The translations under genes were made by a program, and so were the position numbers. From NCBI GenBank assembly GCA_030077755.1, contig JAQJZZ010000011.1:186001-250000 (forward strand): DNA of 64,000 bases, given 5' to 3'. Source of the stretch: Filosporella fistucella. Its lineage: Eukaryota > Ascomycota > Leotiomycetes > Helotiales. Below the pieces are notes generated by a model that was given only the letters and a program-made list of their open reading frames with translations, had not been told where the DNA came from and ran no database searches. This document shows, piece by piece, positions 1 through 12,330 of this stretch (its first letter is position 1; every line of letters begins with the position of its first letter).

Positions 1-121
1 TCATCCTCAACCGTACCACACCACAAGACACGTGCTTTTCCCTTCTTTCATAAGGTTCCAATTTATCACCTCTTCCCTTATCTCGATATCTCCATCTAAG
101 TCGCCATCTTTCGGTACAAGA

Positions 122-1776
122 ATGCCTCCTCAACCCTCCTCATTCACCCTCAAAAAATCCCGTATCCTCTCTTCCCTGTCCGTCCCAGAAAGCACATACG
201 ATGATCTATCTCCAAAAGGGAGTATAGATACCCAGATTCTACCTTTAATAGAGGAGATAAATAGTTATGAGGGATTTGTTACTACGAGTAGTTGTGCGGG
301 GAGAGTGAGTGTTTTCTTGGAGGGACGGAGAAGTGGTGCTAGTGCTTCTTCTGAGGAGGAAGAGGCGGTGCAGGGAGAACGTGATCTAGATGTCGATGTG
401 GATATGGATGAAAGGGAGAATGGAGAAGAGACACAAGAAAAACAAACAGAAACCAAACCTCCAACCTCAAGGAAAGCAGGAATAGGCGGAAAAGGAGGGG
501 GAGGGAAATGGCTCTTCGTTTCTCATGATCCGCTTGAGATATCGAAAACAGAAGCGAAGTCAAAGGCTTGGATGGAGACTTTTGGAATGATCCCTTTGCC
601 TGAGGGATATGATCCTGAGAAAGAGGAGCAGCAAGAGAGGAGGTTGATACATTTTAAATTTGAACCTCTGGTACGTTTTTCTTCTTCTTTTTTTTGGGGG
701 GGGGGGGGGGGGGGGGGGCTTATTGCCTGGGTTTCGTCTCTATCTGTTTATCCTTCTATAATTCTCTATTCTTCCTATTTTTCTCTTCCTGCTTCTCTCA
801 CTCATTCACAGCAAGAAAAATCCACCTCTCAACAGAAACCCTCCTTTCCACTCCCCAACTAATCAACCTCCTTCCCCAAAATGCCCATCCATCAAAACAA
901 AACTAACATGCCTCTCTCTTAGATCCTACACATTCTCGCCTCCTCCCCCACCAACGCCAACACCCTGTTAACCGCCGCCCTTCAAGCCGGTTTCCGAGAA
1001 TCAGGAGCTTTGAACCTCCTCCCATCTCTCTCCCAATCCTCCAACTCCTTCACCTCAGAAGCAACACCCCAAATCGCAATCCGCACCCAGGGCCTCACGC
1101 TTGAAAGCGTGATTGGCTTCCATTGGAAGGGAGAGAATGTATGTTGCGTGCCTGAATGGCAATTGGACATGTTGGTCAGGACTGCGAATGGACGGTTTGA
1201 GGAGAATGAGAGGAGGAGGGAGAGGTTGGGGAAGGGGTTGAGGTTAGTGATTCCTTCTTTATTTTTATGTCTGTTTCTATTTCCTGCTGAGATCTTTGTG
1301 GTACTCGGTTTTTGGCATTTGGATGTCGATGAGACTCTTTATTGCGGTTTCTGGTAGCTGTTGGCTTCACCATTGAGCCTCGCTGTCTCATCTGGCACTG
1401 TGATTTTCTTGTTATGGTGTTCATTATTCTCTTCTTTGCCGTCCTCATTGCCCCTTCATCCTCCCACCTTCATCCCTCCTTCTCCCTTTCACATCCCCTC
1501 TCCCCGTCCCTCTTCTCCTTCCACCTCCTCCTCACGCCCCACACACCCAAACTCCCACTAACCCTCTCTCCCAGAACCCTCCTCACCCACACTTCCACCT
1601 CCAAAACAGGCGACTCGGGACCCTGGGAAACAAAAGAAGCGCGACGGGAACGTAAACGTCGTGAAGGAATGTCGAAAAAGGCGGCTTTACATTTAGGAGA
1701 GAATATGAGGGAGGATTATGGAGGGGAGGGGGATGATGAGTTTCCTGCTTTAGGGGGGTTTGGGGTGGAGGTCTGA
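122..1776 (+). CDS. TYW3: tRNA wybutosine-synthesizing protein 3 (TYW3-like methyltransferase)
   Basis: TYW3 is the SAM-dependent methyltransferase of the wybutosine pathway that modifies the guanosine next to the tRNA-Phe anticodon. I read three exons, 122-670, 923-1242 and 1575-1776, joined in phase, giving about 356 residues. Family features visible: the N-terminal KKSRILSSLSVPESTYDDLSPKG block, then ILPLIEEIN and FVTTSSCAGRVSVF (the Ser/Thr-rich CAGR signature), GKWLFVSHDPLE, IHFKFEPL, and in exon 2 LLTAALQAGFRESG. The C-terminal tail (WETKEARRERKRR and acidic residues) is fungal-style and variable. The ATG at 122 is chosen because the conserved block begins shortly after it. Intron 1 contains a run of 23 G. 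The acceptor of intron 2 could be 1574 or 1609; only 1574 keeps the frame. Family assignment is strong, exact intron ends less so. Confidence 0.85.
696..718 (+). repeat. poly-G tract of 23 G
   Basis: An uninterrupted run of G directly follows a T-rich stretch about 25 bp into the first intron of the TYW3-like gene. It is a likely slippage or assembly-error site. Confidence 0.95.
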
Positions 1777-2369
1777 GGGTTAATGGGGGAGGTGATAAGC
1801 AGGGGAAGAAAAGAATGCTAAAAGAAAGCAAGATGATGGCTTTTTGGTGGAGTGTATATAAGTCAGTCAGTGAATCTAAACCAGTGTGGACTATACATTT
1901 TCTATCCTTTTAGATGGTCCCGTTTGGTCTACCATCTATGTACCAATCCAATCACAGAAAAACGCAGCTAAGTTTCGAGAGAGCAGAATCCAGGATTAGA
2001 AGGGTCACAGCTGGGAAATCTCATGTTTTCTAGGTTCCTGATATCAGCTACGAAGATCGGAGAGTAATAAGAAAGAGGAGTGCGGTCGAGCAAGGAGATA
2101 CCATTCACATACCATTTCCTAAGACTTGACATCTCTTGCTTACTTATCATGTACTTGTGATTACATGCAATTTAAAAGATGTGTCTTCAGTAGCCAGTGG
2201 AGCTGCGCAGACACGATCCCATTCATCGTCGTTTCCTGGAATGTAGTGACCGGATCTGCATAGAGCAAGGCATATTCCCGATGAATCTCATTCACAATAC
2301 AATAATCTACACTCTTCTACCCTCCCTCTATTATCCCTTATCCCCTCCCCCTAAACCCAACCAATCTCC

Positions 2370-3139
2370 CTACCTAACAACCCTCTCAACCCACTCCCCC
2401 TCCAACCTCCTAACCTCCCTCTTAAACCCCTCAACCTCCCTCCAACAATCCAAAGGCCGCCTATCATTCTCTCTCAAACACTTCACTAATCCCTCCTTCG
2501 CCTTCTCAACCTCCGCATCAGTCTCCTTAATCTTCTTCCTCTGCTCCAACTTCTTTCTCAGATCCGCTACATCAGATTGCACAGCCTCTCTTCCCATTTC
2601 TCGAAGCTGATCACCTGCTGATTTTTTGTCTTTGTTCTCGGGGGGAGAGGAGGGAGAAGAGATCTTAGAGGATAGGTCTGCGTATTCTTTTGCAGCACGT
2701 TCTTGGAGAGCTTTTAGTTCTTCTGCGACTCGGGCTTGGATGTGGAGTTCGAGGGTTTTGGCACGTGTGGAATCAGTCTGTTGTGTGTTAGTTTTCGCGG
2801 TTTGAAATGTGGGATGCTCTGCTGTTTGAAGCAAGGAGAGGGGTGAATTTGGGGAAGAAGATGTACCTCTGTGCTACCGCTCAAAGAATCTACTAATCCT
2901 TGAGAGAAGCGGACTGGTGTTTCACTACTTGCACTTATTAGCTTCCTTATTTCTTTCCTCTTCATACCTCCTCTCCAGCTCCATTAACCCTCTGCTATCT
3001 CCCTCTCATCGATCCTCATTGTCTGTCTCCAACCATCCACTCCCTCTTTCCTCGCCAACCATAATAAAAAAACACAAACATACCTGCTCCATACCTGCGT
3101 CTTAGGAGCCGCATCCTGTTTCGAAGAAGAGGCGCCCAT
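2370..3139 (-). CDS. MIC19: MICOS complex subunit Mic19 (Aim13-like)
   Basis: Mic19 is a peripheral inner-membrane subunit of the MICOS complex that shapes mitochondrial cristae junctions. Three exons are read on the minus strand: 3139-3084, 2924-2867 and 2777-2370, about 173 residues. The protein starts MGASSSKQDAAPKTQ, a Gly-2/Ser-rich N-terminus typical of the family and suited to N-myristoylation. Then come ETPVRFSQGLVDSL (the conserved DUF737-like block), a long charged coiled coil (HIQARVAEELKALQERAAKE), and a C-terminal pair CLRENDRRPLDC, a CX10C half of the CHCH fold. The second CHCH half is not evident, as in many fungal Mic19 proteins. The start was fixed by the MGASSS motif, which lies in a 56-nt first exon. 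Alternative donors or acceptors a few bases apart (2924 or 2927) would change one residue. Confidence 0.82.
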
Positions 3140-6113
3140 TATCGATCTGTGGGTGATGCAATGGCTGCTCGTTGAATCCGCAATTGCTGCTCAAGCTTGA
3201 ATTTTGAGGTTCTGCCGAAGCGTCGTGATATTCCGGCTGCTGGGCTTGGCGTTCGGTGGTTGAGGGGATTATGTAACTTCACGTGCAAGGCTACGGTCTC
3301 AAGCTCGACAGAAGGCTGAGATTTCAATTTATGCACTTCACATAATTTTCACAAATTAAGTGGAAGGGAAATATGTTTCCCCGTAGAAAGGGACAGATCA
3401 GATGAATTTCGCAATCCAAAACGGCATGTCAAAAGTAACGACAAGCCACACCCTGGAATTTCGCGGAGGATCAGGTTCAGTGTTGTGACCTTGGAGCCAA
3501 GAAAGTTTGGCAGGAACACCAATATTAGGTTATATGAGGTGATGAGCTGAGGAATTTTGCAGATTTCGGGATATGTAGCATGTGAGGATTGAAGATGAGG
3601 GGAAATGGGTTCACATGTTAGCATTGGAGATATTTGATTCGTGGTTGTAGAGTAGGAAAAGAAATTTTTTACTTTTGTAGGCGACGACGTTGTTAAAGCG
3701 CAGCAAGTCTATCAATGTGTTCCAAACTTATTCTGCTTGCTTCAAGATACCTTCGTGTCTGTATGGTTGATTCCAAAAGTGTAAAGTCAATGATAAAGGC
3801 AAACCCCATGTTTCGCAGTTCAGACTTTCGAGCTGAGCTTCTTTGCATATAATGACGAAGGTGTAAACCTACGTGAAGCTTCAATCTTGTAATCGATTAG
3901 GATGCCCTGATATCGGATCCCATTCGTATTTCGTAGACGTAGACCTTGCATGAAGGAATTGAATTCGTATGATTTCCAACCCAGGAGCCTCGCTGCACAT
4001 AAGCGATGCGATGAACTGAATCCACATTTTCCACGCCTCTCGTATGTTCCCTCATGCTAAAGTTAAATCACTCTTATCAGATTGAGGATCTGATCTCCTT
4101 CGCCGCTACACTACCACCCAGGTGATTCCATCCTTCCACTTCCCCCTCCCCTTGGTCGTCATCTATCTCTGTTTCGAAACCTCTTGGCGGGGTGGGATAA
4201 AGGCGGTCTCCGGTAAGCAGCATGATACGAGACCAAAGAAATGTCAGCACATCTCACAATCATCACATCCTGCTATCTCCAAGTCATTGGATCTGATACT
4301 TGCCGTCCTTAACCTGCTACTGTCATCTTCCGCAACATTTCTGTTCAGCTGTTCAGATCTCGTGATTCTGCCCTTGGCTGTCTCTAATCCTCACCCAATC
4401 AAGGTCATGTCCGATGTTCTGTTTCCTGGTGTTTCTCGCCCCTCGTTTGTTCTGCAGCCCCTGAATTCAGGCCGAGCCAGCCCAGCTCGTTTCAAACGGC
4501 GGACCAGTGAAAATGCTTTTTTATCTGTAAGCCAAGGAGATCCCAGATCCGCGCCGTACCACTGAGTGGTCTCGGTGGTTGCTGGCAGACCCGCCACATA
4601 AATGTTCTTCTTTATCTGTACCAACCAAAGTCGTTGCCCCTGAACTCGGTCGAGTCGCAGCTCACCCTCTTTCCCAAAGCAGACGACGGTTCCACGGTTG
4701 TAGCCTCATGCCCAGACATTTGACAGCCCGTTGAGTTGGTCGAGGTCGAAGGGACCCGGTCGATAGGCTAGGAAGGACCGGGAGGGCTGGGAAGAACACT
4801 GTCTTGACCCTGTAGCTACCGTAATCCTCGCTGGTTTGTGCCCGGTCGTGCCTGGATGTCTCCCGCAGATAGAGAGAACAGCGAGAACACACCAGGAAAA
4901 CACACCAGGCCACGACAGTCAGCCAGGCACAGCAGCTGCAGACATAGACACCGCGCAGTCGGTTCGGCAGCGGAGAATCCACTCAAGCAACGAAGAAAGA
5001 CTTGGACTGCCTTGCTCATGCAGCGCTGTTCTAGGTACCTGATCGTACGGACGAATTAGCTTCTGATGATGACTCTGGTCTCTGTTGGTCCATTGGCAAA
5101 TGCAGTCTCTGCACCAAGAACGTCTTTCTAAGGGGGTGGCTGCCGTTAGCAGCTGTATCCATCCACCTGCAGTCAGAAAGGTACGATACTCTCCATTTCT
5201 TGCGCCAGCAAAAGAAGACTCCTCTTTCTTTCCTACTTCCATCGTTATGATTCTTGTGTGATTTAATCCACGCTTCGCTCGTTGTTTGATATTTGTTGCT
5301 CGTTGCTTTGCGCTGGCTCACTGGTAGTCATTGATGTCGTGTTGATCTCGATTCTACACACTTTTTTCCTTCAACCCCCCCTTTCAAATCTTTCCCCACC
5401 ACCGCATCCAAGAAAACACACCACAACTACAACAACCCTCAATTTCAACCCTCAACACCAAACTGCTGCGCAGAATTTGATTCATTCTTTACGCATACCA
5501 AGATACGCTCGTACCATCGCTTACTACCTATTCCATCAACTCAATACCAAGCATTCGGAGCTCATCCGAAAGCGCGTGGTAGACCCACGTCCATCTCTCA
5601 GATATAGTACATGCAATTCGTTTTGCCCCACCACCAAAGCCACGAACTTCACCTTCATTGATCGCAATCCCAAAGCGTTAAAGTAAGGGAAATACATATA
5701 GTTTGCTGGCGATCCCTCTTCCCGGAAACCCCCACCCCAAACAATCCCATTCATTCACCGTCCTGGGGACAATACATTCGTTTGTTTGATTCAGCCTTGT
5801 CTACGTACAGACGCCTTGTCCTTTCTATTGTCATTCAAAGACAGTAACACTTTCTTTTCGACGCAACCAGCATTCAGGACAATGCCCTTTATTCACAACT
5901 TTGACTTTCCGTTCTCAACCAGCGCGCAATAGCAACAAAGAGCTTGAATCATTTAAGCTTCGTTCGTCCAAAGGTTTGTGAATCCGAGTTGATGCAGATT
6001 ATATACTATAACCTCTCACTTCTTGTTTGCTCCGGAAGTTTCTAACAACTCACAGATCACATTTCTTTTTGCAGATCAGGTTACCTGCATACCGTTTCAA
6101 TAAAATCAAAACA
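3140..6113. other. Intergenic region between MIC19 and the ferric reductase
   Basis: No gene can be supported here. Open frames are short, mostly start at non-ATG codons and resemble no family I know. Near 4.4-5.2 kb the DNA is richer in GC and purine/pyrimidine patches. From about 5340 to 5480 it is C/A-rich, and AG at 6073-6074 after a T-rich stretch looks like the acceptor of a 5'-leader intron of the ferric reductase gene. Confidence 0.5.
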
Positions 6114-7997
6114 ATGGCAAATCATTTGAATGCTGCTATGCAGCATGCGCGGAATATCATTCCTCGATCCACTCCAACTCTTGATCAAAGATCAACAACT
6201 ACTACCAACGAGACCGCCAGTGCTCCTACTGGAACTATTGCAGAGTTCGCTACTGCCCTAAATGGAGTTAACCAACCTATGAACGACAAGCTAAGGATAT
6301 TCTTATGGTGGAGTCTTGGTATTGTTGCCATGACTATACTCACATTCCGTGGAGTACAAAGATTAAAGGCTCACCTGAGACATATTCAAGCCATGGGTCA
6401 AACAAACCAAACCTACTGGTCGCGAAACCGATATGGATATTGGAAGTTCAAGAAATACTTGACCTACGCACCATTAGTAGGAAAGAGACACAACCGTGAA
6501 TTCAGACTCGCTCCAGGATGGAACATGGGAACCCTCCCTTCGAGATTGCATGCTTTGCAGATTACTGCTTTCATACTCAGCAATATCGCCTACCTTCTCC
6601 TCCTCGACTACACCAAACCTAATGTGTACTCAGTCATCGCTGAACTTCGTGGAAGAAGTGGTGTCTTGGCTGTCGTCAACATGATTCCTCTCTTTATCTT
6701 TGCCGGCCGCAATAACCCACTTATCACCCTACTTCAAATCAGCTTCGATACCTACAACCTGATGCATCGCTGGATTGGACGTATGGCTGTTGTGCACTCG
6801 GTTATTCACACCCTTGCATGGGCATATGTTAAGTTTGTTGCTGGAGGTTTCATGGGTAAAAATGGTCACGAGGGGATATGGCATCAACTTGGACACGATC
6901 CTTTCGCCTCATGGGGAATGGTAGCTACAGTAGCTATGATCGTCATCTTCATCACGGCTTTCTCTCCAATTCGTCATGCTTTCTACGAAACCTTCCTCGG
7001 TATCCACATTATCATGGCTATCCTCTCTTTGGTCGGCATCTACATTCACTGTTATGTCGCTGGTCTTCCTCAACTCCCATACATCCAAGCAATCTGTATC
7101 CTCTGGGGTCTTGAACGTCTAGGTCGCTTCATCAAAGTTCTTGTTTGCAACTGGTCTTTCCGCAAAGGTGTCACATATGCCACTATCGAGGCTCTACCTG
7201 GAGAGGCAGTTAGAGTAACCATGCATCTCCCAAAGAAAGTCTCCATCAAGCCAGGCTCCCACGCCTACCTCCGCTTTGCTTCTATCAACCCTCTCGAATG
7301 CCACCCTTTCTCCATCGCCTGGGTTGAAGACCGCCAAAAGCTTGGTGGTCTTCCTACCTCAGAAAAACGAGGCCACGCACTCAGAAACGATGATGTAGTA
7401 ACCGACGTCTCCTTCGTCGTCCAAGCTCAAGGCGGCTTCACACGAAAACTATACAACAAAGCATCCCTCGTTTCTCCCCGCTTCGTCCGCGTCAAAGCAG
7501 CAATGGAAGGTCCTTACGGAGGCCACCACTCTCTCGACTCCTACGGCACAACCCTCCTCTTCGCCGGCGCCAGTGGAATCACACATCAAATCCCCTTTGT
7601 CCAACACCTCGTCCGCGGTTTCAACGATGGTACCATCGCCACCCGCAAAATAATCCTCATCTGGGTTGTGCGCGACACAGAGCATCTAGAATGGGTTCGT
7701 CCATGGATGGACATCATTCTCCGCATGCCGCAGCGCAGAAACTGCCTTACTATCCGCCTCTTCATCACTAGACCCAAGGGCACAACGCCCATGTCTTCTC
7801 CTAGCACAACTGTGCGTATGCAAGCTGGCAGACCGAACGTCATGCAGATTGTAAGAGATGAGGCTGAGAGTCAGGTAGGCGCTATGGCTGTTACGGTTTG
7901 TGGGCCGGGTGCGCTGGCTGATAATGTCCGTGAGGCGGTATTGGATGTTCAGGAGGTGGCGAATGTGGATTTTATCGAGGAGAGTTTTACTTGGTAA
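6114..7997 (+). CDS. Ferric/cupric reductase transmembrane protein (FRE family)
   Basis: This 627-residue, apparently intronless protein is an NADPH-dependent metalloreductase of the FRE/NOX superfamily, which passes electrons from cytosolic NADPH through FAD and heme to extracellular Fe(III) or Cu(II). Membrane helices lie at about 60-80, 147-165, 183-205, 267-285 and 295-320. Candidate heme histidines sit in MHRWIGRMAVVHSVIHT (H218, H228, H232) and in LGIHII/YIHCYV (H298, H312). The FAD-binding signature HPFS is at 397-400. The NADPH-binding part carries GPYGG (about 466-470), LLFAGASGITH and CGPG (about 596-599), and the protein ends in EESFTW, typical of fungal FREs. The ATG at 6114 follows a probable 5'-leader intron. 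Substrate metal cannot be read from sequence. A NOX is less likely because of the long N-terminal region and fungal FRE-like C-terminus. Confidence 0.92.
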   Translation: MANHLNAAMQHARNIIPRSTPTLDQRSTTTTNETASAPTGTIAEFATALNGVNQPMNDKLRIFLWWSLGIVAMTILTFRGVQRLKAHLRHIQAMGQTNQTYWSRNRYGYWKFKKYLTYAPLVGKRHNREFRLAPGWNMGTLPSRLHALQITAFILSNIAYLLLLDYTKPNVYSVIAELRGRSGVLAVVNMIPLFIFAGRNNPLITLLQISFDTYNLMHRWIGRMAVVHSVIHTLAWAYVKFVAGGFMGKNGHEGIWHQLGHDPFASWGMVATVAMIVIFITAFSPIRHAFYETFLGIHIIMAILSLVGIYIHCYVAGLPQLPYIQAICILWGLERLGRFIKVLVCNWSFRKGVTYATIEALPGEAVRVTMHLPKKVSIKPGSHAYLRFASINPLECHPFSIAWVEDRQKLGGLPTSEKRGHALRNDDVVTDVSFVVQAQGGFTRKLYNKASLVSPRFVRVKAAMEGPYGGHHSLDSYGTTLLFAGASGITHQIPFVQHLVRGFNDGTIATRKIILIWVVRDTEHLEWVRPWMDIILRMPQRRNCLTIRLFITRPKGTTPMSSPSTTVRMQAGRPNVMQIVRDEAESQVGAMAVTVCGPGALADNVREAVLDVQEVANVDFIEESFTW

Positions 7998-10386
7998 CTC
8001 TCTTTTCCTTTCCCTGTCTTGGGATTAGGAACCGAACTGCTTGAATTATCACCACGCCGCATACCACATTCAGAGGAAGGGAAGCCAAGTAGAGAGAGTA
8101 GATGTCTGATGAGATAGAGGAGTAATGGAAGAATAGGTGTCGATGATGAGGATATTGATGATGGGGAGACGAGAGGTTTCACTGCACATATTTGGACTGG
8201 CATGGATTGTAGATATTGGTTTTCTTGTATTATATACCTAGAGTGTGCTTTACTTAGAGCATAGATGGAATGTGATGAGCGTTCTTCTATTTGATTGTTC
8301 CTATTCTATCTGAAATTTGTGAATATACCGTGATTCTTCTTTTGGTTTCCAAGACTATGCTAGTGAAAGGCCAGCTTAGCCTTTGCGAACTTGTGAGACT
8401 GCTTCTGACTCTGGAGCTGGGGGTGACGGGTGAGTGGTGGGGTTCTCAATCTTCGTATTCTCTATATACTCTATACACAGCCATTTATCCTCATAAACCC
8501 CCACAACAATATCTCATCTATATTCTGCTCCCTCTCCTATCCTATTCCACCACATATCTCCTCCAAATTCTCCCACCTGCTCTTTCCATCCCATTCCCAC
8601 ACTACCTCCTTCATATCTCAGACCCACAATCTTCCTAACACCAACGTACAATCTTCACCTCCCTCCTTTTCTAGCTATATTTCTTTCTTACCCCAATCCC
8701 AGTTTCCACCTTCTATCTAATCTTTTTTACAATCACAAAGAGTTTTTCTCCTATCGTATCTGTCCTCGAATCTAGGATTCAATCTTTTGATATTGCTATC
8801 TCTAATATATAGAGCCCACGTCCCATTCTATTAATTGTATCTTTATTGCCTTCTCTTAATCTATACGCACCCTCGTTCGCTTCGTTTATAATCTACAGCG
8901 TGATCTTAGTCTGTAACCTCTTCTCCCTCCCCTTAGTTCTGAGATCCCACTTAACTTTCTTCCAACTTCTTCCCAATTCCCTCCCCCCCCAGCCCTCTGA
9001 TGAATTACCCGGCTTGTAACAGGTAATATCCACCTTAAATATGCTAACCGAGTGCAAAGAAGATGTGATGTTTCAATAGATCATAGCCTGTTCAGAAACA
9101 GCGAGACTTTGGCGTTAGAGGGCAGTGGAAAATGAGGGTGAAATAGATAGGAGGGCTGTGTAGGATGGAAGATCAACAGGATGAGTGAAGGGAGGAAAAA
9201 AGGATGGTAGGTGATTCTGAGTAGCTCTTCTAGTACAACCTTACTATTTTATCCCGAATAGGGATAGGAAGATAGGAAGTGAGTGAAGAGTAGTCAGAGT
9301 AATATTAGAGTAGCGCAGACTGTGCTTATGAATTAGATATGACATGCCATTTACCTACAAATGATCCAGCAATTCCTAGAATTTGTCAAGTATTCTAAGC
9401 TCGCAGTGTCCAACAATCAATCTCCTCAACACAATCATGCATTTGAAACTTCCTCAAAATTGAAAATGATCTGAACCTTCTGTCTTAGTACAAAGCGAGA
9501 AAAACAGGTTCAATTTTCTGCTTTTAAATAACCTACTATTTATTCTTGGTCGAAAAGCAAACACTAATTCGGAAGAGCTCGAGACCACATCCAAAATGTA
9601 TTGTGGACAAGCGGCGAGGGTACTTGACCCCTGCTGCTCTGAAGATAAGTACTTTTATATGGACGCTTTTATCCCTACAAACACGCCGAATGTCCTATTC
9701 TTCTCTTGTAGATAGCCTGACATTGGTTGAACTATTTTCTACATAGTAGCTCTATCATATGTACACCTCAAATTTCTTTTCTGCCCCCCAATTCTGCTTC
9801 GGGTCATTGACAGTTGCAAATAGCTGCATTCAAGCTTGAGTGGTTTCGGGCCTCAATAACTACCGAGAGGGCGTACCTTTCAGCTTGTAGACGTTCCTGA
9901 TCTCTCTACTTTCCCCGTGGAAATAACTGACGAAGGGGCATATTGTATGGATTCGAGTATTGAGTAGTCTCGAAGTAATCACATCAACCATCGCGTACCC
10001 AATGTAGAGCGAATGTGAGCCACGGAAGTATTAGTAGCTTTTGCCGAATTACCAACAGAGCTCGAACCCCGTTTGTCTGCTAGCTTAGCTTATACGAGCT
10101 CATGCTAGAGCCAAGTACCGCGAACACCTCGGTTGTACAGATGCCCTGTCTAGACAATCATTCACTTTGACCTCCAAATGTGCATCTGTTCGAAGCAATA
10201 CGTTGGCTCATGACGGCATGTGCCGATACTAATATAGATCAACCAAACGACAAGCTCTAGAAAGCGAACAAATAGTATATCGACATGAGAATATAAGGCC
10301 GAAGCACCGAACTTCCTTGGGTCCCAAACTCTGAACGTACAACGGCAAAGTGCTTATTGGACAATATCAGCTCATCAAGCATCCCC
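7998..10386. other. Intergenic region after the ferric reductase
   Basis: Contains the presumed 3' UTR and then pyrimidine-rich DNA (8430-8990, many short C/T runs, a C8 run near 8983). I see no coding exon, tRNA or clear transposon. The first copy of the 180-215 bp array begins at its right edge. Confidence 0.5.
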
Positions 10387-12330
10387 TGTTGCACCTCAGC
10401 ATTCGTGCCTAGACGCTACAAGAGCCTTATTCACTCCTGCACAGGCAGATCCTGCATTTCGGCAAGCCGGCAAACAAGACTTCTACCAACGGTGTACCGC
10501 AAAACGCAAAATCATTGGAGCAGTCAAGCAAAAATCTCTTCTTTGTTGCACCTCAGAGTTGCCGCCTAGACGCTAGCCGTCGACTTTTTCAGACAGTGCA
10601 GACTCAAATGCAGCATCCATGATTGGAGCAGGCTTCTGAAAAAGATTTGCTGTTGCACCTCGAAATTTGCGCCTAGGCGCTAGACAGCAACTTGCATGCT
10701 GAGTCTTGAGTACCGATACCGGTACTTGGCTGTCAGTCGATTTATCGAACATCAGATAGAGAAGTCTAGATGCGACGGAAAGATGGGATGACTTTGTGAT
10801 CGAGAACGAGGACGATGATATTCATACAACGTCACAGCAAAGAATAAGTTTGCCGCTGAAAAGGAGAAAACAAATCTGAGAAACAAAATCATCAAGAACA
10901 CATGTAAAGAATGAAATTACGATGATGCAAGGAAAAACTCCATCTCGTTGATCACTCTCTCTTGGCAACGCTTGTTCCCGGCCCTAATGCTCTCAGCCCT
11001 TTTAATCATCACCTTACCTCCTCAACCCTCCTTTTCTTACCTCAAACATGTAATCAAATAAGAAACCCAATTACGATACTCTTTTCCAAGTGTTGCACTT
11101 CGCATTGTTACGCCCAGGACGCCATATCCTTATTCCGCCTGCTGATCGTACGGTCGTGTTCTTAGAACGGGCTTATGTCGGCTCTGCCGAGGCGGCATTC
11201 ACGGCTCGACTTGGAACGACGAGACGGAAAGATGGATCCGGACGTCTTGAGTTTTTCACCCACGGCGTAAAGGAGTAGGATTTATCGTTGGATGAAATTG
11301 TCGTATGTTGCACGTCGTGAAAAACGCCCAGTACGGCTAAGGCTTTGTAGATGTGTCTGGCCGTAGATGTGGCTTGAGATTCGTTGTCATGAGTGACATT
11401 GACAGGAATAGATCTCGAGGTGGGAATTCGCCGGAAAGAGATATGATTTCGCACTTTCAGCAGCAAAACACGCTATGAAATAATTGTAAGTCGATGGCAG
11501 ATTTGAAATCTGATGTCTGTAGAATATCTATTGCACCAGAATAGAGAAAGTCGAGTACAAAGTAGTTGTGGCATGAGATATGCGGGCTTGACGTCTAGAC
11601 CGGTGGCATGGCTAACTCGGCATCTGTTTCCGTGGACGGTGTAACCTCATGCACGAGTTGAAAATCTGTAGCCATTGAATATGAAGATCAGTTTGCAAAT
11701 GCATATTGTTGCACTTCGACAAAAATGCCCAGCACAGCTAATAGATTACTGTTTAGTTCGAGAGTGTCGTGGCATGGCCTGTGAGCCTTGAATCGCTGTG
11801 CTTTGCATCACCTTTGCCAATCCCAAGATCTTGGACGTGATAATTCCGCAACATCAGCGACACAACACTTCTATTATCAAACATCTTTGTTGCACTTGGA
11901 CAAATGTGCCAACAACATAGAGATTCATGTTAGATTCGAGGGTGCTTGTGGCATGTTACAATGGTTGGTGAGTGTGTGCAGAGCCTCTGTGCTCGCATCG
12001 TCTCTGCCACGTTCTTGGAGGTGACATGTATTTCCGAAATATCAGCGACACAATCTTCCCTTCTCTTCATCAGACAGCTTTGTTGCACTTCGACAAAAGT
12101 GCCCAGCACAGCTAATAGATTAAGGTTGATTTCAAAAGTGGTCGCTGGAAACAGTAGCCAGTAATTATTCGGTCCCGACTCCCAAGAAACTTGGACATTG
12201 ATGTATGCTTCCGTCGAGATGTGTAATCGGCAATGCGGTATTTTCGCACGCAAACAGTTCTGTTGCACTTCGACAAAAATGCCCAGAGGAGCTAAGAAAG
12301 ATGATTAGATTTAGATGGCGTCTATGGCTT
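10387..12330 (+). repeat. Tandem array 1 of degenerate ~180-215 bp units with a conserved core
   Basis: Copies of a core close to TGTTGCACTTCGACAAAA, followed by GCCCAG or GCCTAG and often GCTAA, start at 10387, 10544, 10651, 11091, 11306, 11707, 11888, 12081 and 12261, with a weaker candidate near 11530. All are on the plus strand. The last four are spaced 181, 193 and 180 bp. About 45-60 bp after the core a second element TGGCATG/TGGCTTG recurs (11707, 11888, 11306 and 12261 units), and AATATCAGCGACACAA-like sequence precedes the cores at 11888 and 12081, so the units are true repeats rather than a repeated short word. The remaining part of each unit is variable. No long open frame spans the units. 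On the minus strand the core can read as LAVLGxFxEVQQ, but frames are not kept between copies. Confidence 0.75.

Noticed and set aside
4391..5321. Overlapping minus-strand frames in the spacer before the ferric reductase
   Set aside because: No family resemblance and several competing frames on both strands, so composition explains them.
11700..12300. Minus-strand peptide LAVLGxFxEVQQ repeated in array units, as a coding repeat
   Set aside because: The frame is not kept between units and stops interrupt it. The peptide only reflects the conserved DNA core.
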